From Psychrobacter sp. Ps6 (GTDB lineage: Bacteria; Pseudomonadota; Gammaproteobacteria; Pseudomonadales; Moraxellaceae): a DNA stretch of 64,000 nucleotides. The stretch is from contig NZ_JADQAI010000010.1 of the NCBI RefSeq assembly GCF_022129235.1, positions 62,001 through 126,000 on the forward strand, in the 5' to 3' direction. Both the position numbers and the translations under genes were made by a program. The notes under the pieces are model-generated. The model searched no databases and was not told the DNA's origin. It saw only the letters and a program-made list of their open reading frames with translations. Below, piece after piece: positions 38,038 through 48,025 of this stretch. The stretch's first letter is position 1, and each line of letters begins with the position of its first letter.

Positions 38038-39405
38038 ATGAGTTACTTTGGCACTGATGGTATCCGTGGAAAATTTGGTGAATTGCCTATTACCCCTGAC
38101 TTTATTTTAAAACTGGGTTATGTGACTGGACAAGTACTCATAGAAGCCAATGAAAATTCTACGCGCAAACCAAGTGTGGTCATCGGCAAAGATACGCGTC
38201 TCTCAGGTTATGTCATTGAAGGTGCTCTGCAAGCAGGTTTTAACGCTGCTGGCGTCGATGTTTATATGCTTGGTCCATTGCCAACGCCAGCGATTGCACA
38301 TTTGACTCGCAGTTTTAATGCGGATGCTGGCGTGGTTATCTCAGCGTCACATAATCCTTATTATGATAACGGCATCAAGTTCTTTTCAGGTAATGGTAAA
38401 AAAATCAGTGATGAGATGCAGATAGCCATCAATGACAGATTAACGGCAATCATGAGTGACGCTAATAACAATAATGCCACGATGCCTATCCTTGACCCTG
38501 CAAACCTAGGAAAAAACCGCCGGATTGACGATGCAAAAGGTCGATACATTGAATTTTGCAAAGGCAGCTTCCCATATCAGTATGATCTCAGCCATCTGAC
38601 CGTCGTGGTTGATTGTGCCAATGGTGCAGGCTATAGCGTCGCACCTAGAGTCATGCGTGAGCTTGGTGCTAATGTTATCGCTATCAACAATACACCCGAT
38701 GGTATTAATATTAATGCTGAATGTGGCTCTACCCATCCTGAAAGTCTGCAAAAGGCTGTGCTTGAGCATGAAGCAGATGTTGGTATCGCATTAGACGGTG
38801 ATGGCGATCGCATTGTGATGGTTGATGAGACAGGTAAGCTGGTTGATGGTGACGGTATCTTATATGTGCTTGCGACCCAAGGACTCACCAAAGCGCAAGG
38901 CGTCGTTGGTACGCTCATGAGTAATATGGGATTAGAGTTAGCACTAAAAGCAGCAGATATTGATTTTACTCGTGCAAAAGTAGGTGACCGCTATGTCATG
39001 CAAGATCTGGAAGCCAATGGCTGGATACTAGGCGGTGAGCCGTCTGGGCATATTCTGTGCCTAGACAAAAGCCGCACAGGCGATGCGATCATAGCAGGGT
39101 TGCAAGTATTGGCTGTGATGCAAGCGCAAGGACGTGCACTGAGTGAGCTGGTCGAAGGGTTTGACGTACTACCACAGAAGCTGGTCAATGTACGCTTGTC
39201 TCAGATGCAAGACCCGTACAAGCATGAAGAACTGGTCACCGCTTTTGACAAAGCACAGACGACTTTAGAAGGCCGTGGCCGTCTTCTTATTCGCCAATCA
39301 GGTACAGAGCCTATGATTCGAGTCATGGTTGAGTCTGATGATGAGATAGAGTGTGATGTGATGGCAAATGATTTGGCCGATCTTATCAAGTCAGTATTAG
39401 GCTAA
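38038..39405 (+). CDS. glmM: Phosphoglucosamine mutase
   Basis: A 455-residue GlmM, which converts glucosamine 6-phosphate to glucosamine 1-phosphate for UDP-GlcNAc and cell-wall synthesis. It starts with [13 protein letters not shown]. The phosphoserine loop is [13 protein letters not shown] (Ser ~102), the metal site is [13 protein letters not shown], and the phosphate-binding end is [13 protein letters not shown]. The ribosome-binding site GAGGAA precedes the ATG. Confidence 0.96.
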   Translation: MSYFGTDGIRGKFGELPITPDFILKLGYVTGQVLIEANENSTRKPSVVIGKDTRLSGYVIEGALQAGFNAAGVDVYMLGPLPTPAIAHLTRSFNADAGVVISASHNPYYDNGIKFFSGNGKKISDEMQIAINDRLTAIMSDANNNNATMPILDPANLGKNRRIDDAKGRYIEFCKGSFPYQYDLSHLTVVVDCANGAGYSVAPRVMRELGANVIAINNTPDGININAECGSTHPESLQKAVLEHEADVGIALDGDGDRIVMVDETGKLVDGDGILYVLATQGLTKAQGVVGTLMSNMGLELALKAADIDFTRAKVGDRYVMQDLEANGWILGGEPSGHILCLDKSRTGDAIIAGLQVLAVMQAQGRALSELVEGFDVLPQKLVNVRLSQMQDPYKHEELVTAFDKAQTTLEGRGRLLIRQSGTEPMIRVMVESDDEIECDVMANDLADLIKSVLG

Positions 39406-39475
39406 TAGTATTCAAAACTTAATACTCAAAGCTTAGTATTCAAAGCTTAGTATTCAAAGCTTAGCACTCAATATA
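39406..39475. repeat. 14-bp tandem repeat between glmM and pdxH
   Basis: Four to five units directly after the glmM stop: TAGTATTCAAAACT, TAATACTCAAAGCT, then TAGTATTCAAAGCT twice (39434-39461), and a degenerate fifth. The pure period of 14 suggests replication slippage. Confidence 0.85.
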
Positions 39476-39515
39476 ACAATGTTGAAATGTCATAATTTTA
39501 CAACAAGGAATGACC

Positions 39516-40178
39516 ATGAGCATGGACTTTACCGACCAACGCCTTTCATATGAAAAAGGCGAGCTTGATCAACAGTCAGCACCAGCGTCACCATTCGAGC
39601 TATTTAAGGCTTGGATGGATGAGGCAATAGCACAAAAAGTGCAAGAACCTTATGCTATGAGTTTGGCAACCTGCGGTGCAGACAACAAACCTAGCGTCCG
39701 TATTGTGTTATTACGTGAAATTACGGATACAGGTATTATTTTTTATACCAACTATGACAGCGCAAAAGGACAGGATGTTGTAGAAAATCCTAATGCTGAA
39801 GCACTGTTTTTTTGGCATGAGCTTGAGCGCCAAGTTCGTATCAGCGGACCTATTGCTAAAATTGATGCTGAAAAATCCGCTGCCTATTTCCAAAAACGTC
39901 CACACGATAGCCAGATAGGTGCTTGGGTCAGTCAGCCGCAAAGTGGAGAAGTGGCGAATCGCGACATAATGGAGCAAACGTTCGAGCAACTACAAGCAGA
40001 GTATCCAGACGGTACTAGCGTACCAACACCAGCGTTTTGGGGTGGGTATGAGATTACGGTCGAAAAAATCGAGTTCTGGCAAGGTCGCGCCAATCGTATG
40101 CATGACCGCATCGTATATACGCAAGATGATGATGGACAAAGCGCTGAAAGCTGGACGACCAAGCGTCTACTACCATAG
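39516..40178 (+). CDS. pdxH: Pyridoxamine 5'-phosphate oxidase
   Basis: A PdxH of about 220 residues, FMN-dependent, making pyridoxal 5'-phosphate. SVRIVLLREITDTGIIFYTNYDSAKG (FMN and substrate binding), ERQVRISGPI, RPHDSQIGAWVSQPQS and EFWQGRANRMHDRI (C-terminal signature) are all present. An AAGGA box overlaps an upstream ATG at 39510, so the ATG at 39516 or 39522 is the more likely start. Confidence 0.94.
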   Translation: MSMDFTDQRLSYEKGELDQQSAPASPFELFKAWMDEAIAQKVQEPYAMSLATCGADNKPSVRIVLLREITDTGIIFYTNYDSAKGQDVVENPNAEALFFWHELERQVRISGPIAKIDAEKSAAYFQKRPHDSQIGAWVSQPQSGEVANRDIMEQTFEQLQAEYPDGTSVPTPAFWGGYEITVEKIEFWQGRANRMHDRIVYTQDDDGQSAESWTTKRLLP

Positions 40179-40215
40179 TGTTTGAATAAGTCTAAAATCC
40201 ATAGTATTAGAAAAT

Positions 40216-40270
40216 ATAAAAAAGCCACTCTATGTGCTCAAATAAGAGTATGTAGAGTGGCTTTTTTATA
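40216..40270. terminator. Bidirectional terminator between pdxH and the efflux genes
   Basis: AAAAAGCCACTCTA pairs with TAGAGTGGCTTTTT, with A and T tracts on the outer sides. It serves pdxH and the convergent efflux operon. Confidence 0.85.
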
Positions 40271-40293
40271 TCAGTGATTTGCTTTATTTGGCA

Positions 40294-41610
40294 TTATTTA
40301 GCACTGGTATCGACATCCACAGAGACCGACATACCAGGACGCAAGCGTGCAAGCTCAGGTTGATTCGGATCTAAGTCGATACGTACTGGGATGCGCTGCG
40401 CAATTTTTATATAGTTACCTGTCGCAGGATTGGCGGCACCTGCACTAAACTCACTGCCAGTGGCTGGTGAGATATTGCTCACATGACCCGTAAACTTGGC
40501 ACCGCCAAGCGCGTCCACATGAATAGTAGCTGGTTCGCCAATTGCCATACTGGCTATTTGGGTTTCTTTAAAGTTTGCGATAATCCAGATACCTTTTGGT
40601 ACGATATACATGAGCTGGGTGCCCGCGCTAACGTACTGGCCTTCTTTGACACTGACTTGGCTTAGCTGACCGGACTCAGGTGCTGTGATGATCGTATTAT
40701 CGAGATTAATTTGTGCTTGCTTCACACCTGCCTCAGCACTTTTGATATTTGCGTCTAGTGAGGGTTGGGTGCCACTGGTTTTGGCGCGGTTTTGTTGCGC
40801 GGCTTGTAAATTGGCTTCAGCTTGTTGCACGCTTGCCTGTGCTTGAGCAAGTTGCGCCTTGATATGAGCCACTTCTGCTTTTGATACCGCACCAATAGCA
40901 TCTAAGCCCTGATAGCGATTGACGTCTTCACGAGCGCTCTCGACATTGATTTTGGCACTATATAAGTCGGCTTTGCGTGCTTCTATTTGTGCTTGGCTAG
41001 ATTGCGTGTCTTGAGCATTGGTAGAGCGACTGGTGATCGCCACTTCAGTATTGGCCTCTGCTTGTTCCAGTTGCTGCTGAAACGTTCGATCATCTATTTT
41101 TATCAGTAGATCGCCCGCTTTTACATCAGCAAAATCCTGCACCGCTACTTCGGTGACATAGCCGGAAACTTGCGGGCTGATAATAGTGGTTTGACCTTTG
41201 ACAAAGGCGTTATTAGTTTGTTGCACCGTAGGAGTGAACGGTGGGAGCTTCCAAGCGTATAAGATCAAGGCCACCCCAATGACAATCAACACAATCAATA
41301 ATCCTAAATTTAGGTAGGATTTTTTCTTGGGAGACCAGCCAGCCGTATTTGAGATCGGCTCTTTTGGCGGCATAGGCGTTTCATTATCATCGTCTTGATT
41401 TTCTACAGGGCTCTCTACGGAGTTATCCTCACGCACGCTATCAGGCGTATCAGTAGCTGCTTGTATCTCGGATGTATCCGCTTTCTTTTGCGTAGCGCTT
41501 GCAGCGGTCTCTGCTGGAGCCGTAGCAGACTCTATACGTGTGTCTGTTGCTGGAGCATCAGTTGACGTCTGAGGTATTTTATTAAGCTCATTTGGTTTTT
41601 CTTGGCTCAT
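40294..41610 (-). CDS. EmrA-like membrane-fusion (HlyD) protein
   Basis: A 438-residue periplasmic adaptor of the HlyD/EmrA family. The first ~95 residues are a low-complexity Thr/Glu/Asp-rich cytoplasmic tail. Residues 100-120 form one membrane helix. A lipoyl-like domain (TTIISPQVSGYVTEVAVQDFADVKAGDLLIKIDD) and a long alpha-hairpin with EmrA-type Ala/Gln heptads follow. The barrel segment is NTIITAPESGQLSQVSVKEGQYVSAG. It links the inner-membrane pump to an outer-membrane channel. The pump gene lies directly upstream on the same strand with an 88-nt gap. Confidence 0.9.
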   Translation of the reverse strand: MSQEKPNELNKIPQTSTDAPATDTRIESATAPAETAASATQKKADTSEIQAATDTPDSVREDNSVESPVENQDDDNETPMPPKEPISNTAGWSPKKKSYLNLGLLIVLIVIGVALILYAWKLPPFTPTVQQTNNAFVKGQTTIISPQVSGYVTEVAVQDFADVKAGDLLIKIDDRTFQQQLEQAEANTEVAITSRSTNAQDTQSSQAQIEARKADLYSAKINVESAREDVNRYQGLDAIGAVSKAEVAHIKAQLAQAQASVQQAEANLQAAQQNRAKTSGTQPSLDANIKSAEAGVKQAQINLDNTIITAPESGQLSQVSVKEGQYVSAGTQLMYIVPKGIWIIANFKETQIASMAIGEPATIHVDALGGAKFTGHVSNISPATGSEFSAGAANPATGNYIKIAQRIPVRIDLDPNQPELARLRPGMSVSVDVDTSAK

Positions 41611-41698
41611 GACGTACTCCTAAATGTTAATAAGCAAATATCTGAATATTCTGACTATAAATGAATATGATAAAAAATCACTAATATAATAAGTTGGA

Positions 41699-43387
41699 TT
41701 ATTTTGTTTCGCGCATCTTGGCAATGACAGCGAGCTCTTTGGCCAGTGGATTGCGCTTGTGGTAACGGTTATAAAGATAATTGATCAGCAAAATAATCGT
41801 AACGGCAGTAGCAAGACAGGCCATCAGAAAAAACAGATCGCTGTACGCTGCGACCGTTGCTTGGCGCTGAATGCCTTGCAGTACTTGACTAACTGCACTG
41901 ATATTTGCTTGGGCCGCGTCAGTGGTCTGATTCGACAGCATATTACGAGTGCCTGCCACCTGAGCGCTAAATGTAGGATCCCCCAAATTCAATGAGCTGA
42001 CCATGTCTGCATAATGCATTTGTGTACGAATGGTCGTAAATGCTTGAATGGCTGCTGCACCTGCCAGTCCGCCAACTGTTTGGGAGATGCCAAAAATCAC
42101 TGAAAAACTAATAATATACGCAGGACCACTGCCAATAGCCCGCAAAAATCCTTCAAAAACCAAAGGTCCCATGAAATACACCGCGGCAAAGGCAATCAAA
42201 AACTGGCTAAGATAAAACATATAGGGTGCTGAATTAATTGACACACCAACATCCATCCAAGACCCTAAGGCAATCAATGCCACTGCAAAAATAACAGGTC
42301 GGCGCAAATCCATCGCATTGGTACTAAAAATACTAATAATCAAAGCCAGTGCACTGGCGGCTATAATGACCGCATAAAAAGTAACCAGCTGATCGTTACC
42401 GTAGCCAAGGTTGGCGAGTAATCCTGCCGCGCCGACGTTTTGCTCAGATAACAAAATCCGCATGACAGCGCCCGTCACCATAAAGGCAATAATATTGCGG
42501 CTACGCATCCAACGCACTTGTAGCATCGGGTTTTTGCGATGCGTCTCAATCCATAACGCGATGCTAATGCCGGCGATAGCAATCATCAGTGGATAGACGA
42601 GCCAAGGTGTCGTCCACCATAAAATTCGACCTTGTACTAAAACGACAGCTAATGCAGCCAGACCACTAGCAAAAAAACCAAAGCTTACAAAATCCAATTT
42701 CTCAAATACTTTTTCTGTATTCCCTGGTGGTAGCTCTAATATATTAATCAGCCCAAAACAAATCAGCGCCAAACCAAATTGAAATAAAAATAAGTTTTCA
42801 AGCTGACCGTCGATAGCGAGGTAGGGTGAGATGACACGTGATAATGGAATACCAAACTGCACCAGACCAAAACCCAATATTAGGCCACTAGTACGTTTGA
42901 CGGTTGGCATGCCTTGCAGACAATAAAATAAGCCCAATACGGTCATACCACTTGCCACCATACCACTAAGTCCCCTAGCGACAATCTCTAAATAGTAGGG
43001 CTCAATGCTAATATTAGGTGTGTCTAACAAGTGACTACTGATCAGCCACTGTAGACTGGTGGCGGCTAACAAAAATGACAGGGTGATTTTACTAAAAAGC
43101 GACATGCCAAATTGCTGACGAATTTTGTACAGTAGAACGGTGATACAGGCATTGGTCATATTATAACTGACCGATATCCAACCACCTTCAGCAGGCGTCA
43201 AGCCCAGCTGACCTTGAATTTGCGTCAGGTTAGCGACAAGTAGGCCATTTTGGAAGCTGGCTGTAAGACCTACAAAAATCCCAATAAGTAAATAAAATAC
43301 TTTACGGCGTGCCGGATGGTCAGGATTGGCTGGAGAGCCCACCATTATTGGCTGTTCGTGGGGCTTAAACTGGTATTCGTTACTCAT
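41699..43387 (-). CDS. EmrB-like DHA2 family MFS efflux transporter
   Basis: A 562-residue major-facilitator transporter with about 14 predicted membrane helices, as in the DHA2 drug:proton antiporters. Hydrophobic segments start at ~30 (VFYLLIGIFVGLTASFQ) and run to ~545. It pairs with the adaptor gene. Some of the usual EmrB motif C residues are not obvious (GLVQFGIPLSRVISPYLA instead of the GP-rich motif), so its substrate range may differ. The substrate is unknown. Confidence 0.85.
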   Translation of the reverse strand: MSNEYQFKPHEQPIMVGSPANPDHPARRKVFYLLIGIFVGLTASFQNGLLVANLTQIQGQLGLTPAEGGWISVSYNMTNACITVLLYKIRQQFGMSLFSKITLSFLLAATSLQWLISSHLLDTPNISIEPYYLEIVARGLSGMVASGMTVLGLFYCLQGMPTVKRTSGLILGFGLVQFGIPLSRVISPYLAIDGQLENLFLFQFGLALICFGLINILELPPGNTEKVFEKLDFVSFGFFASGLAALAVVLVQGRILWWTTPWLVYPLMIAIAGISIALWIETHRKNPMLQVRWMRSRNIIAFMVTGAVMRILLSEQNVGAAGLLANLGYGNDQLVTFYAVIIAASALALIISIFSTNAMDLRRPVIFAVALIALGSWMDVGVSINSAPYMFYLSQFLIAFAAVYFMGPLVFEGFLRAIGSGPAYIISFSVIFGISQTVGGLAGAAAIQAFTTIRTQMHYADMVSSLNLGDPTFSAQVAGTRNMLSNQTTDAAQANISAVSQVLQGIQRQATVAAYSDLFFLMACLATAVTIILLINYLYNRYHKRNPLAKELAVIAKMRETK

Positions 43388-43759
43388 GGGCGTACCACAA
43401 TCTGTATAAGGAAATAGAGTGACATAGGACAGATGCCAGACGGGGAGTCAGGTCAGTGCAGTTGGTATTTATAGCGTGAAAAGTCAGTCAACTCACTGAT
43501 GGTATCTGAAAGATAACCCAAAAAATTCAGAAAGGATTTTATCATAAATTTTATCGTGCTTTTGTCATCGACACGTAATTCATGGATGGTGTCAAACAGT
43601 TTGTTTGGTTGCTCTATGGCTTAATGCTCTCATATGACATTGATGACTATAATGCGATGGTTATTTATGCAAGCATAAAATAAAGCACGCATAAAAAACA
43701 GCTCTATACAGAGCTGTTTTTGTGCATCAGAAAATGGGTCTGTCAGTTATGATGCAATG
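43388..43759. other. Intergenic region between the efflux operon and the GST gene
   Basis: About 370 nt without a gene. It holds the efflux-operon promoter region and the terminator of the GST transcript. Confidence 0.5.
43693..43722 (-). terminator. Terminator after the GST gene
   Basis: The stem AACAGCTCT with AGAGCTGTT has A and T tracts on both sides, so it could work in both directions. It sits ~40 nt past the GST stop. Confidence 0.85.
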
Positions 43760-44389
43760 CTAAACAGATTGGTCGTACTTAGCCTCTAACTGCATAGCAC
43801 GTTGATAGCTATCGAGACTGGCAAGTGCTTCAGCATATTGTCTAATATTCGGGTAAGCATTGAGTTTTTGACGCTTAGCAAGAATGATTAAGTCAAATGA
43901 CAACATAAAGTCAGCACCACTTAGCTTATCACCCACAATAAAAGACTTACCTTCAACCGATGAATCCAGATATTCAAACAATCTGGTTTTTTCTGTATCG
44001 ATGTAGCCATTCAAAAACTCATTGTCATCAATACCTGCTTTTTTGGTAAATAGCTCAAGCATTAATGGCAACATCAGCGAACTTTCTGCAAAGTCTATCC
44101 ACTGTAGATAGTATCCATAATCCGAACTATCTGTAGCAGGGCGCAGACGCTCTGGCGCAAATCGTTCAATCAATAACTCGGTAATCGCACCGGACTCAGC
44201 GTAAATCTGTCCATCCATCTCGATAACCGGAGATTTACCGAGCGGGTGAACTGCCTTCAATGAATCTGGTGCCAAATGAGTCTTGGCATCACGCTGATGA
44301 CTGACTACTTCATAAGGCACGCCTAGCTCTTCTAAGAGCCACAGCGTACGCAACGAGCGTGATTGGTTAAGATGATGTAAGCGAATCAT
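43760..44389 (-). CDS. Glutathione S-transferase
   Basis: A 209-residue GST. The N-terminal thioredoxin-fold domain has RSLRTLWLLEELGVPYEVV and the glutathione-binding SPVIEMDGQIYAESGAITELL (cis-Pro and Glu-Ser). The C-terminal helical domain has KLSGADFMLSFDLI with the conserved N-cap Asp. It conjugates glutathione to electrophiles in the cytoplasm. It lies 4 nt after the DJ-1-like gene and is co-transcribed with it. Confidence 0.92.
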   Translation of the reverse strand: MIRLHHLNQSRSLRTLWLLEELGVPYEVVSHQRDAKTHLAPDSLKAVHPLGKSPVIEMDGQIYAESGAITELLIERFAPERLRPATDSSDYGYYLQWIDFAESSLMLPLMLELFTKKAGIDDNEFLNGYIDTEKTRLFEYLDSSVEGKSFIVGDKLSGADFMLSFDLIILAKRQKLNAYPNIRQYAEALASLDSYQRAMQLEAKYDQSV

Positions 44390-44393
44390 GATA

Positions 44394-45071
44394 TTAACCT
44401 TTGAGCTTGCTAATCAAACGCTTAGCCGCTTCTTCTGATGACGCTGGGTTTTGACCTGTGATTAATAAACCATCTTCAACCACAAACTCTTCCCAATCAG
44501 CGGCTTTTTCATAGTTCCCGCCATTGGCTTTCAAGACATCTTCTACTAAGAAAGGCACCACATCTGTCAAACCAGCAGCTTCTTCTTCTGAATTAGTGAA
44601 GCCAGTAACGGTTTTACCTTTTACTAAGTACTCGCCATCCACTTTGACGTTTTTAAGCGCGGCAGGTGCATGACAAACAAAAGCAACAGGCTTATCTTGC
44701 TTAACGAAATTCTCGATCAATTCGATAGAGTTCTTATCTACTGCCAAGTCCCACAATGGACCGTGACCACCAGGGTAGAAGACTGAGTCAAAATCTTCTA
44801 CTTTCATGTCAGCAAGTTTTTTGGTATTAGCCAAGTGCTCTTGCGCATCTTTGTCGTCTTTAAAACGCTTGGTATCTTTGGTTTGTGTGTCTTCGGTATC
44901 GCTACTAGGGTCTAGTGGTGGCTGACCACCAGCAGGAGACGCTAGAGTGACATTGGCACCTGCATCGAGAAACGCATAGTAAGGAGCTGCAAATTCTTCT
45001 AGCCAAAATCCTGTTTTCTTACCAGTATCGCCTAGACGGTCATGTGAGGTTAGTACCATTAAAATATTCAT
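44394..45071 (-). CDS. DJ-1/PfpI (Hsp31-like) protein, probable glyoxalase III/deglycase
   Basis: A 225-residue type-1 glutamine-amidotransferase-fold protein. The nucleophile elbow is AFVCHAPAAL (Cys followed by His), with the family Glu in GFWLEEFAAPYYAF. FYPGGHGPLWDL is the oxyanion strand. Related proteins convert methylglyoxal to lactate or repair glycated macromolecules. It is the first gene of a two-gene transcript with the GST, which suggests dicarbonyl/aldehyde defence. Confidence 0.88.
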   Translation of the reverse strand: MNILMVLTSHDRLGDTGKKTGFWLEEFAAPYYAFLDAGANVTLASPAGGQPPLDPSSDTEDTQTKDTKRFKDDKDAQEHLANTKKLADMKVEDFDSVFYPGGHGPLWDLAVDKNSIELIENFVKQDKPVAFVCHAPAALKNVKVDGEYLVKGKTVTGFTNSEEEAAGLTDVVPFLVEDVLKANGGNYEKAADWEEFVVEDGLLITGQNPASSEEAAKRLISKLKG

Positions 45072-45322
45072 AATTATCCTTATTTATTGTTTATATGTGA
45101 GTAAAACAAATCATTAACAGTCACATTTTTATTGATAGGGTATTCATTCAAATGGCGAGCCAAATGATCAAAAAATCATCAGTATAAGTGGTGACCGCTA
45201 ATATTATTCCTGCTTCGGACGTAACTTTCAGTAGTGATCTTAGCGATTTGTGTTGTTAAGTGGTTATTAATAAAAAATCGTTACCTATCGCTTATTGCTT
45301 AACAACACTCACCTAACATCAA

Positions 45323-46372
45323 TTACTGAACGTCAGAGACTTTGACCACTGTTTTACCAAAGTTATCACCGTTTAACATACCGACGAAGGCATCTGGTGC
45401 ATTGTTTAGACCATCAGCGATGTATTCTTTGGTTTTGACGTCGCCTGATTCTACCCATTTGCTCATGGTTTCTAAAAACTCTGGGAAATGGTCGCCGTAC
45501 TCTTCAAAGATAATAAAACCTTTGATGGTGAGGCGGCGGCTTAAGATAAGGCCGGTCAATACGCTCAAACGATCTTTACCTTCAGGAAGTTCGGTCGCAT
45601 TGTACTGGGCAACAAGGCCACAGACAGGAATGCGAGCATGAGCATTTAGTAAAGGCATGACCGCATCAAACACATGACCACCGACGTTTTCGTAATAGAT
45701 GTCGATACCATCTGGACAGGCCGCTTTTAATTGCTCAGCAAAGTCATCGGCTCTGTGGTCGATACAGATATCAAAGCCAAGCTCCTTGACCGCAAAGTCG
45801 CATTTTTCTTTACCGCCTGCTACACCAACGGTGCGCAGACCATATTGATTACCCACTTGACCGACCGTAGCGCCAACAGGTCCAGTAGCTGCAGCGACAA
45901 CTAAGGTTTCGCCTTTTTGTGGTTTACCGATATCAGTCAGACCCATGTAGCCTGTGAAGCCGGGCATACCTAATACACCCAAACCATAAGAAGGGTTTGC
46001 CATGTTTTTATCAAGCTTAAGAACACCTTCGCCATCACTGACGCTATAGTCCTGCCAGCCGGAATTTGATACGACCAAATCACCGACAGCAAATTTATCG
46101 ATATTGGACTCGACCACTTGCGCTACGGTCCCACCCATGATGACGTCACCGATCTCTAATGGGTCTGCATAGCTTTTTGCATCACTCATACGTCCACGCA
46201 TGTATGGGTCTAATGACAGATATACCGTGCGCAATAACATCTCGTTATCATTTGGCGTTGGGATGTCGCTGGTTGTCATGTCAAAGTTGTCGGCGGTTGG
46301 TTCGCCGTTCGGGCGGCTGGCAAGTTTGATTTGACGGTTGGTTTGTTGATTCTGTTGTTTGTCGAAGCTCAT
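45323..46372 (-). CDS. curA: NADP-dependent oxidoreductase (CurA-like, zinc-independent MDR)
   Basis: A 349-residue medium-chain reductase without the structural zinc site. The signature is DPYMRGRMSD near the N-terminus. The cofactor motif AATGPVGATVGQVGNQYG (AxxGxxG) is followed by KCDFAVKELGFDICIDHR and YYENVGGHVFDAVM. The family includes E. coli CurA (curcumin reductase) and leukotriene-B4-dehydrogenase-type alkenal reductases, which reduce alpha,beta-unsaturated carbonyls with NADPH. It belongs to the aldehyde-stress neighbourhood. Confidence 0.88.
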   Translation of the reverse strand: MSFDKQQNQQTNRQIKLASRPNGEPTADNFDMTTSDIPTPNDNEMLLRTVYLSLDPYMRGRMSDAKSYADPLEIGDVIMGGTVAQVVESNIDKFAVGDLVVSNSGWQDYSVSDGEGVLKLDKNMANPSYGLGVLGMPGFTGYMGLTDIGKPQKGETLVVAAATGPVGATVGQVGNQYGLRTVGVAGGKEKCDFAVKELGFDICIDHRADDFAEQLKAACPDGIDIYYENVGGHVFDAVMPLLNAHARIPVCGLVAQYNATELPEGKDRLSVLTGLILSRRLTIKGFIIFEEYGDHFPEFLETMSKWVESGDVKTKEYIADGLNNAPDAFVGMLNGDNFGKTVVKVSDVQ

Positions 46373-46540
46373 GGTAGGACTCCTTTATATTTATTCATTG
46401 TCATTATTATAGTGGTGTTAAATGTAGTAACTACTCAGGATTAAACTGAATAGCTACTATAAATAGCATAACGATATGTAGTTATTGTTACTGTCGCGAT
46501 TTTTTTATAATTCTTTTGACAGTTCTTGCTATAGCGCTTA

Positions 46541-47752
46541 TTAAGACGCTTTGCTAGTTACAGCGCGCTGTAAGATACGACGTGAGACGTCTAAGTCGTT
46601 TTTGCCGTGCTCACCAAGTTTGACCATGTTATGTGCATCAAGTTGCTTGATAATTGGATCAATCGCTGACTCAGTCAAATCCACGTCTTCTAGGCTCACT
46701 GGTAAACCAAGCTCGCGGAAGAAGTTTTCAGTATAGACAATGGCCGTTTCGATGATGGCATCGTCGTCTTGGTCAGTATCAGTGATGTTCCATACGTTAC
46801 GTGCATACTGCAACAGTTTTTCTTTTTTACTCTCTTTTAGCTCACGCATGACTGATGGCAACACGATGGTTAATGTACGTGCATGATCGATGGCGTGTAG
46901 TGATGTGAGCTCATGGCCAACCATGTGAGTTGTCCAGTCTTGCGGTACACCAGTACCGATCAGACCGTTCAATGCCATGGTTGCTGTCCACATAATATTC
47001 TTACGTGTTTCTAGGTTTTCTGGGTCTTGCTTAACAACTAGGCCTTCATCGATAAGGATTTTAAGCAGGCTTTCAGCAAAGGCATCTTGAACTTTAGCAT
47101 TAACTGGATAAGTCAGATACTGTTCCATCACATGGACGAATGCATCAGCAACGCCGTTCATGACCTGACGTTCAGGTAGTGTAAGGGTTTTTACTGGATC
47201 TAGGATTGAGAATTTAGGGAAGGCCAGTGGGTTGCCAAACGGTAGTTTTGCTTGACGTTCACTATAGTTAATCACGCCGCCTGAGTTCATCTCAGAACCC
47301 GTTGCTGGGATGGTCAATACCGCACCTAGGTCAATAGCAGAATCGATGTTTTTGCAATAACCAATTAGGGCATCCCAAGCTTGATCACGTGAGACAGTAC
47401 CGTCTTCTTCAGTTAATGAAGATACAAGTGCAACAAATTTGCTGCCATCAATCACAGAACCACCGCCAACTGCTAATAAGAAATCGATGTTGTGCTCATT
47501 AACCATGTCAGCTGCTTTAAGCAATGTGGTGAATTCTGGGTTAGCCTCGATACCACCAAATTCAAATACAGTACGGTTACCGCTCGCTGACAAGGCGTCT
47601 TTTACTTCGTCTAGTGTACCAGTGCGCTGTGCTGAACCACCACCGTAAGTAATAAGAACGCGTGCATCAGTAGGGACTAGGTCTGATAATTGCTCGATTT
47701 GACCTTCACCAAAAACGATACGGACTGGATTATAGTATTGAAAGTTATTCAT
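46541..47752 (-). CDS. yqhD: Iron-containing alcohol dehydrogenase, YqhD-like aldehyde reductase
   Basis: About 403 residues from the ATG at 47752, chosen because AGGAA sits 5-8 nt upstream; the frame extends to 47806 without support. It starts MNNFQYYNPVRIVFGEGQ, close to YqhD. NADPH binding is GGGSAQRTG and GGGSVIDGSKF. Metal ligands lie in GVADAFVHVMEQY and VGHELTSLHAIDHARTL. YqhD reduces a range of toxic short aldehydes with NADPH. A TetR-type palindrome at 47869-47883, 117 nt upstream, is identical to one near the tetR/aldehyde dehydrogenase start. Confidence 0.9.
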   Translation of the reverse strand: MNNFQYYNPVRIVFGEGQIEQLSDLVPTDARVLITYGGGSAQRTGTLDEVKDALSASGNRTVFEFGGIEANPEFTTLLKAADMVNEHNIDFLLAVGGGSVIDGSKFVALVSSLTEEDGTVSRDQAWDALIGYCKNIDSAIDLGAVLTIPATGSEMNSGGVINYSERQAKLPFGNPLAFPKFSILDPVKTLTLPERQVMNGVADAFVHVMEQYLTYPVNAKVQDAFAESLLKILIDEGLVVKQDPENLETRKNIMWTATMALNGLIGTGVPQDWTTHMVGHELTSLHAIDHARTLTIVLPSVMRELKESKKEKLLQYARNVWNITDTDQDDDAIIETAIVYTENFFRELGLPVSLEDVDLTESAIDPIIKQLDAHNMVKLGEHGKNDLDVSRRILQRAVTSKAS

Positions 47753-47868
47753 AAAATTCCTAATGTTGATAAAAATGGTTCCGTCAAATATGTTGACGTT
47801 AAACAATGAATAGTAAGCAATGATTATTTTGCATTTGCTTTAAAACTTGATGCGCATTGTACACCAAT

Positions 47869-47883
47869 TAGACCAGTCGTCTA
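47869..47883. promoter_or_regulatory. TetR/NemR-like operator upstream of yqhD
   Basis: TAGACCAGTCGTCTA: arms TAGAC and GTCTA around 5 nt, in the style of NemR boxes (TAGACC-N4-GGTCTA). The identical 15-mer recurs at 48796-48810, which makes it very likely the site of the neighbouring TetR regulator. Confidence 0.8.
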
Positions 47884-48025
47884 GTAATTATTTATAAATG
47901 ATTACAAAACTCTCATATAACGTTTTTATCAAGCATTAGTTCTTTAAACGACAATATGATGTGTGGGTGCAAACATAAGCCCCCAATTTAGGGGGCTGCA
48001 ATATCAAGAACATTACTGTTTGTTA

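Noticed and set aside
45250-45308. Inverted repeat GTGTTGTTAAG/CTTAACAACAC near the curA stop as a terminator
   Set aside because: The 37-nt loop and lack of an adjacent T tract on the curA strand make it weak. It is left out of the features.
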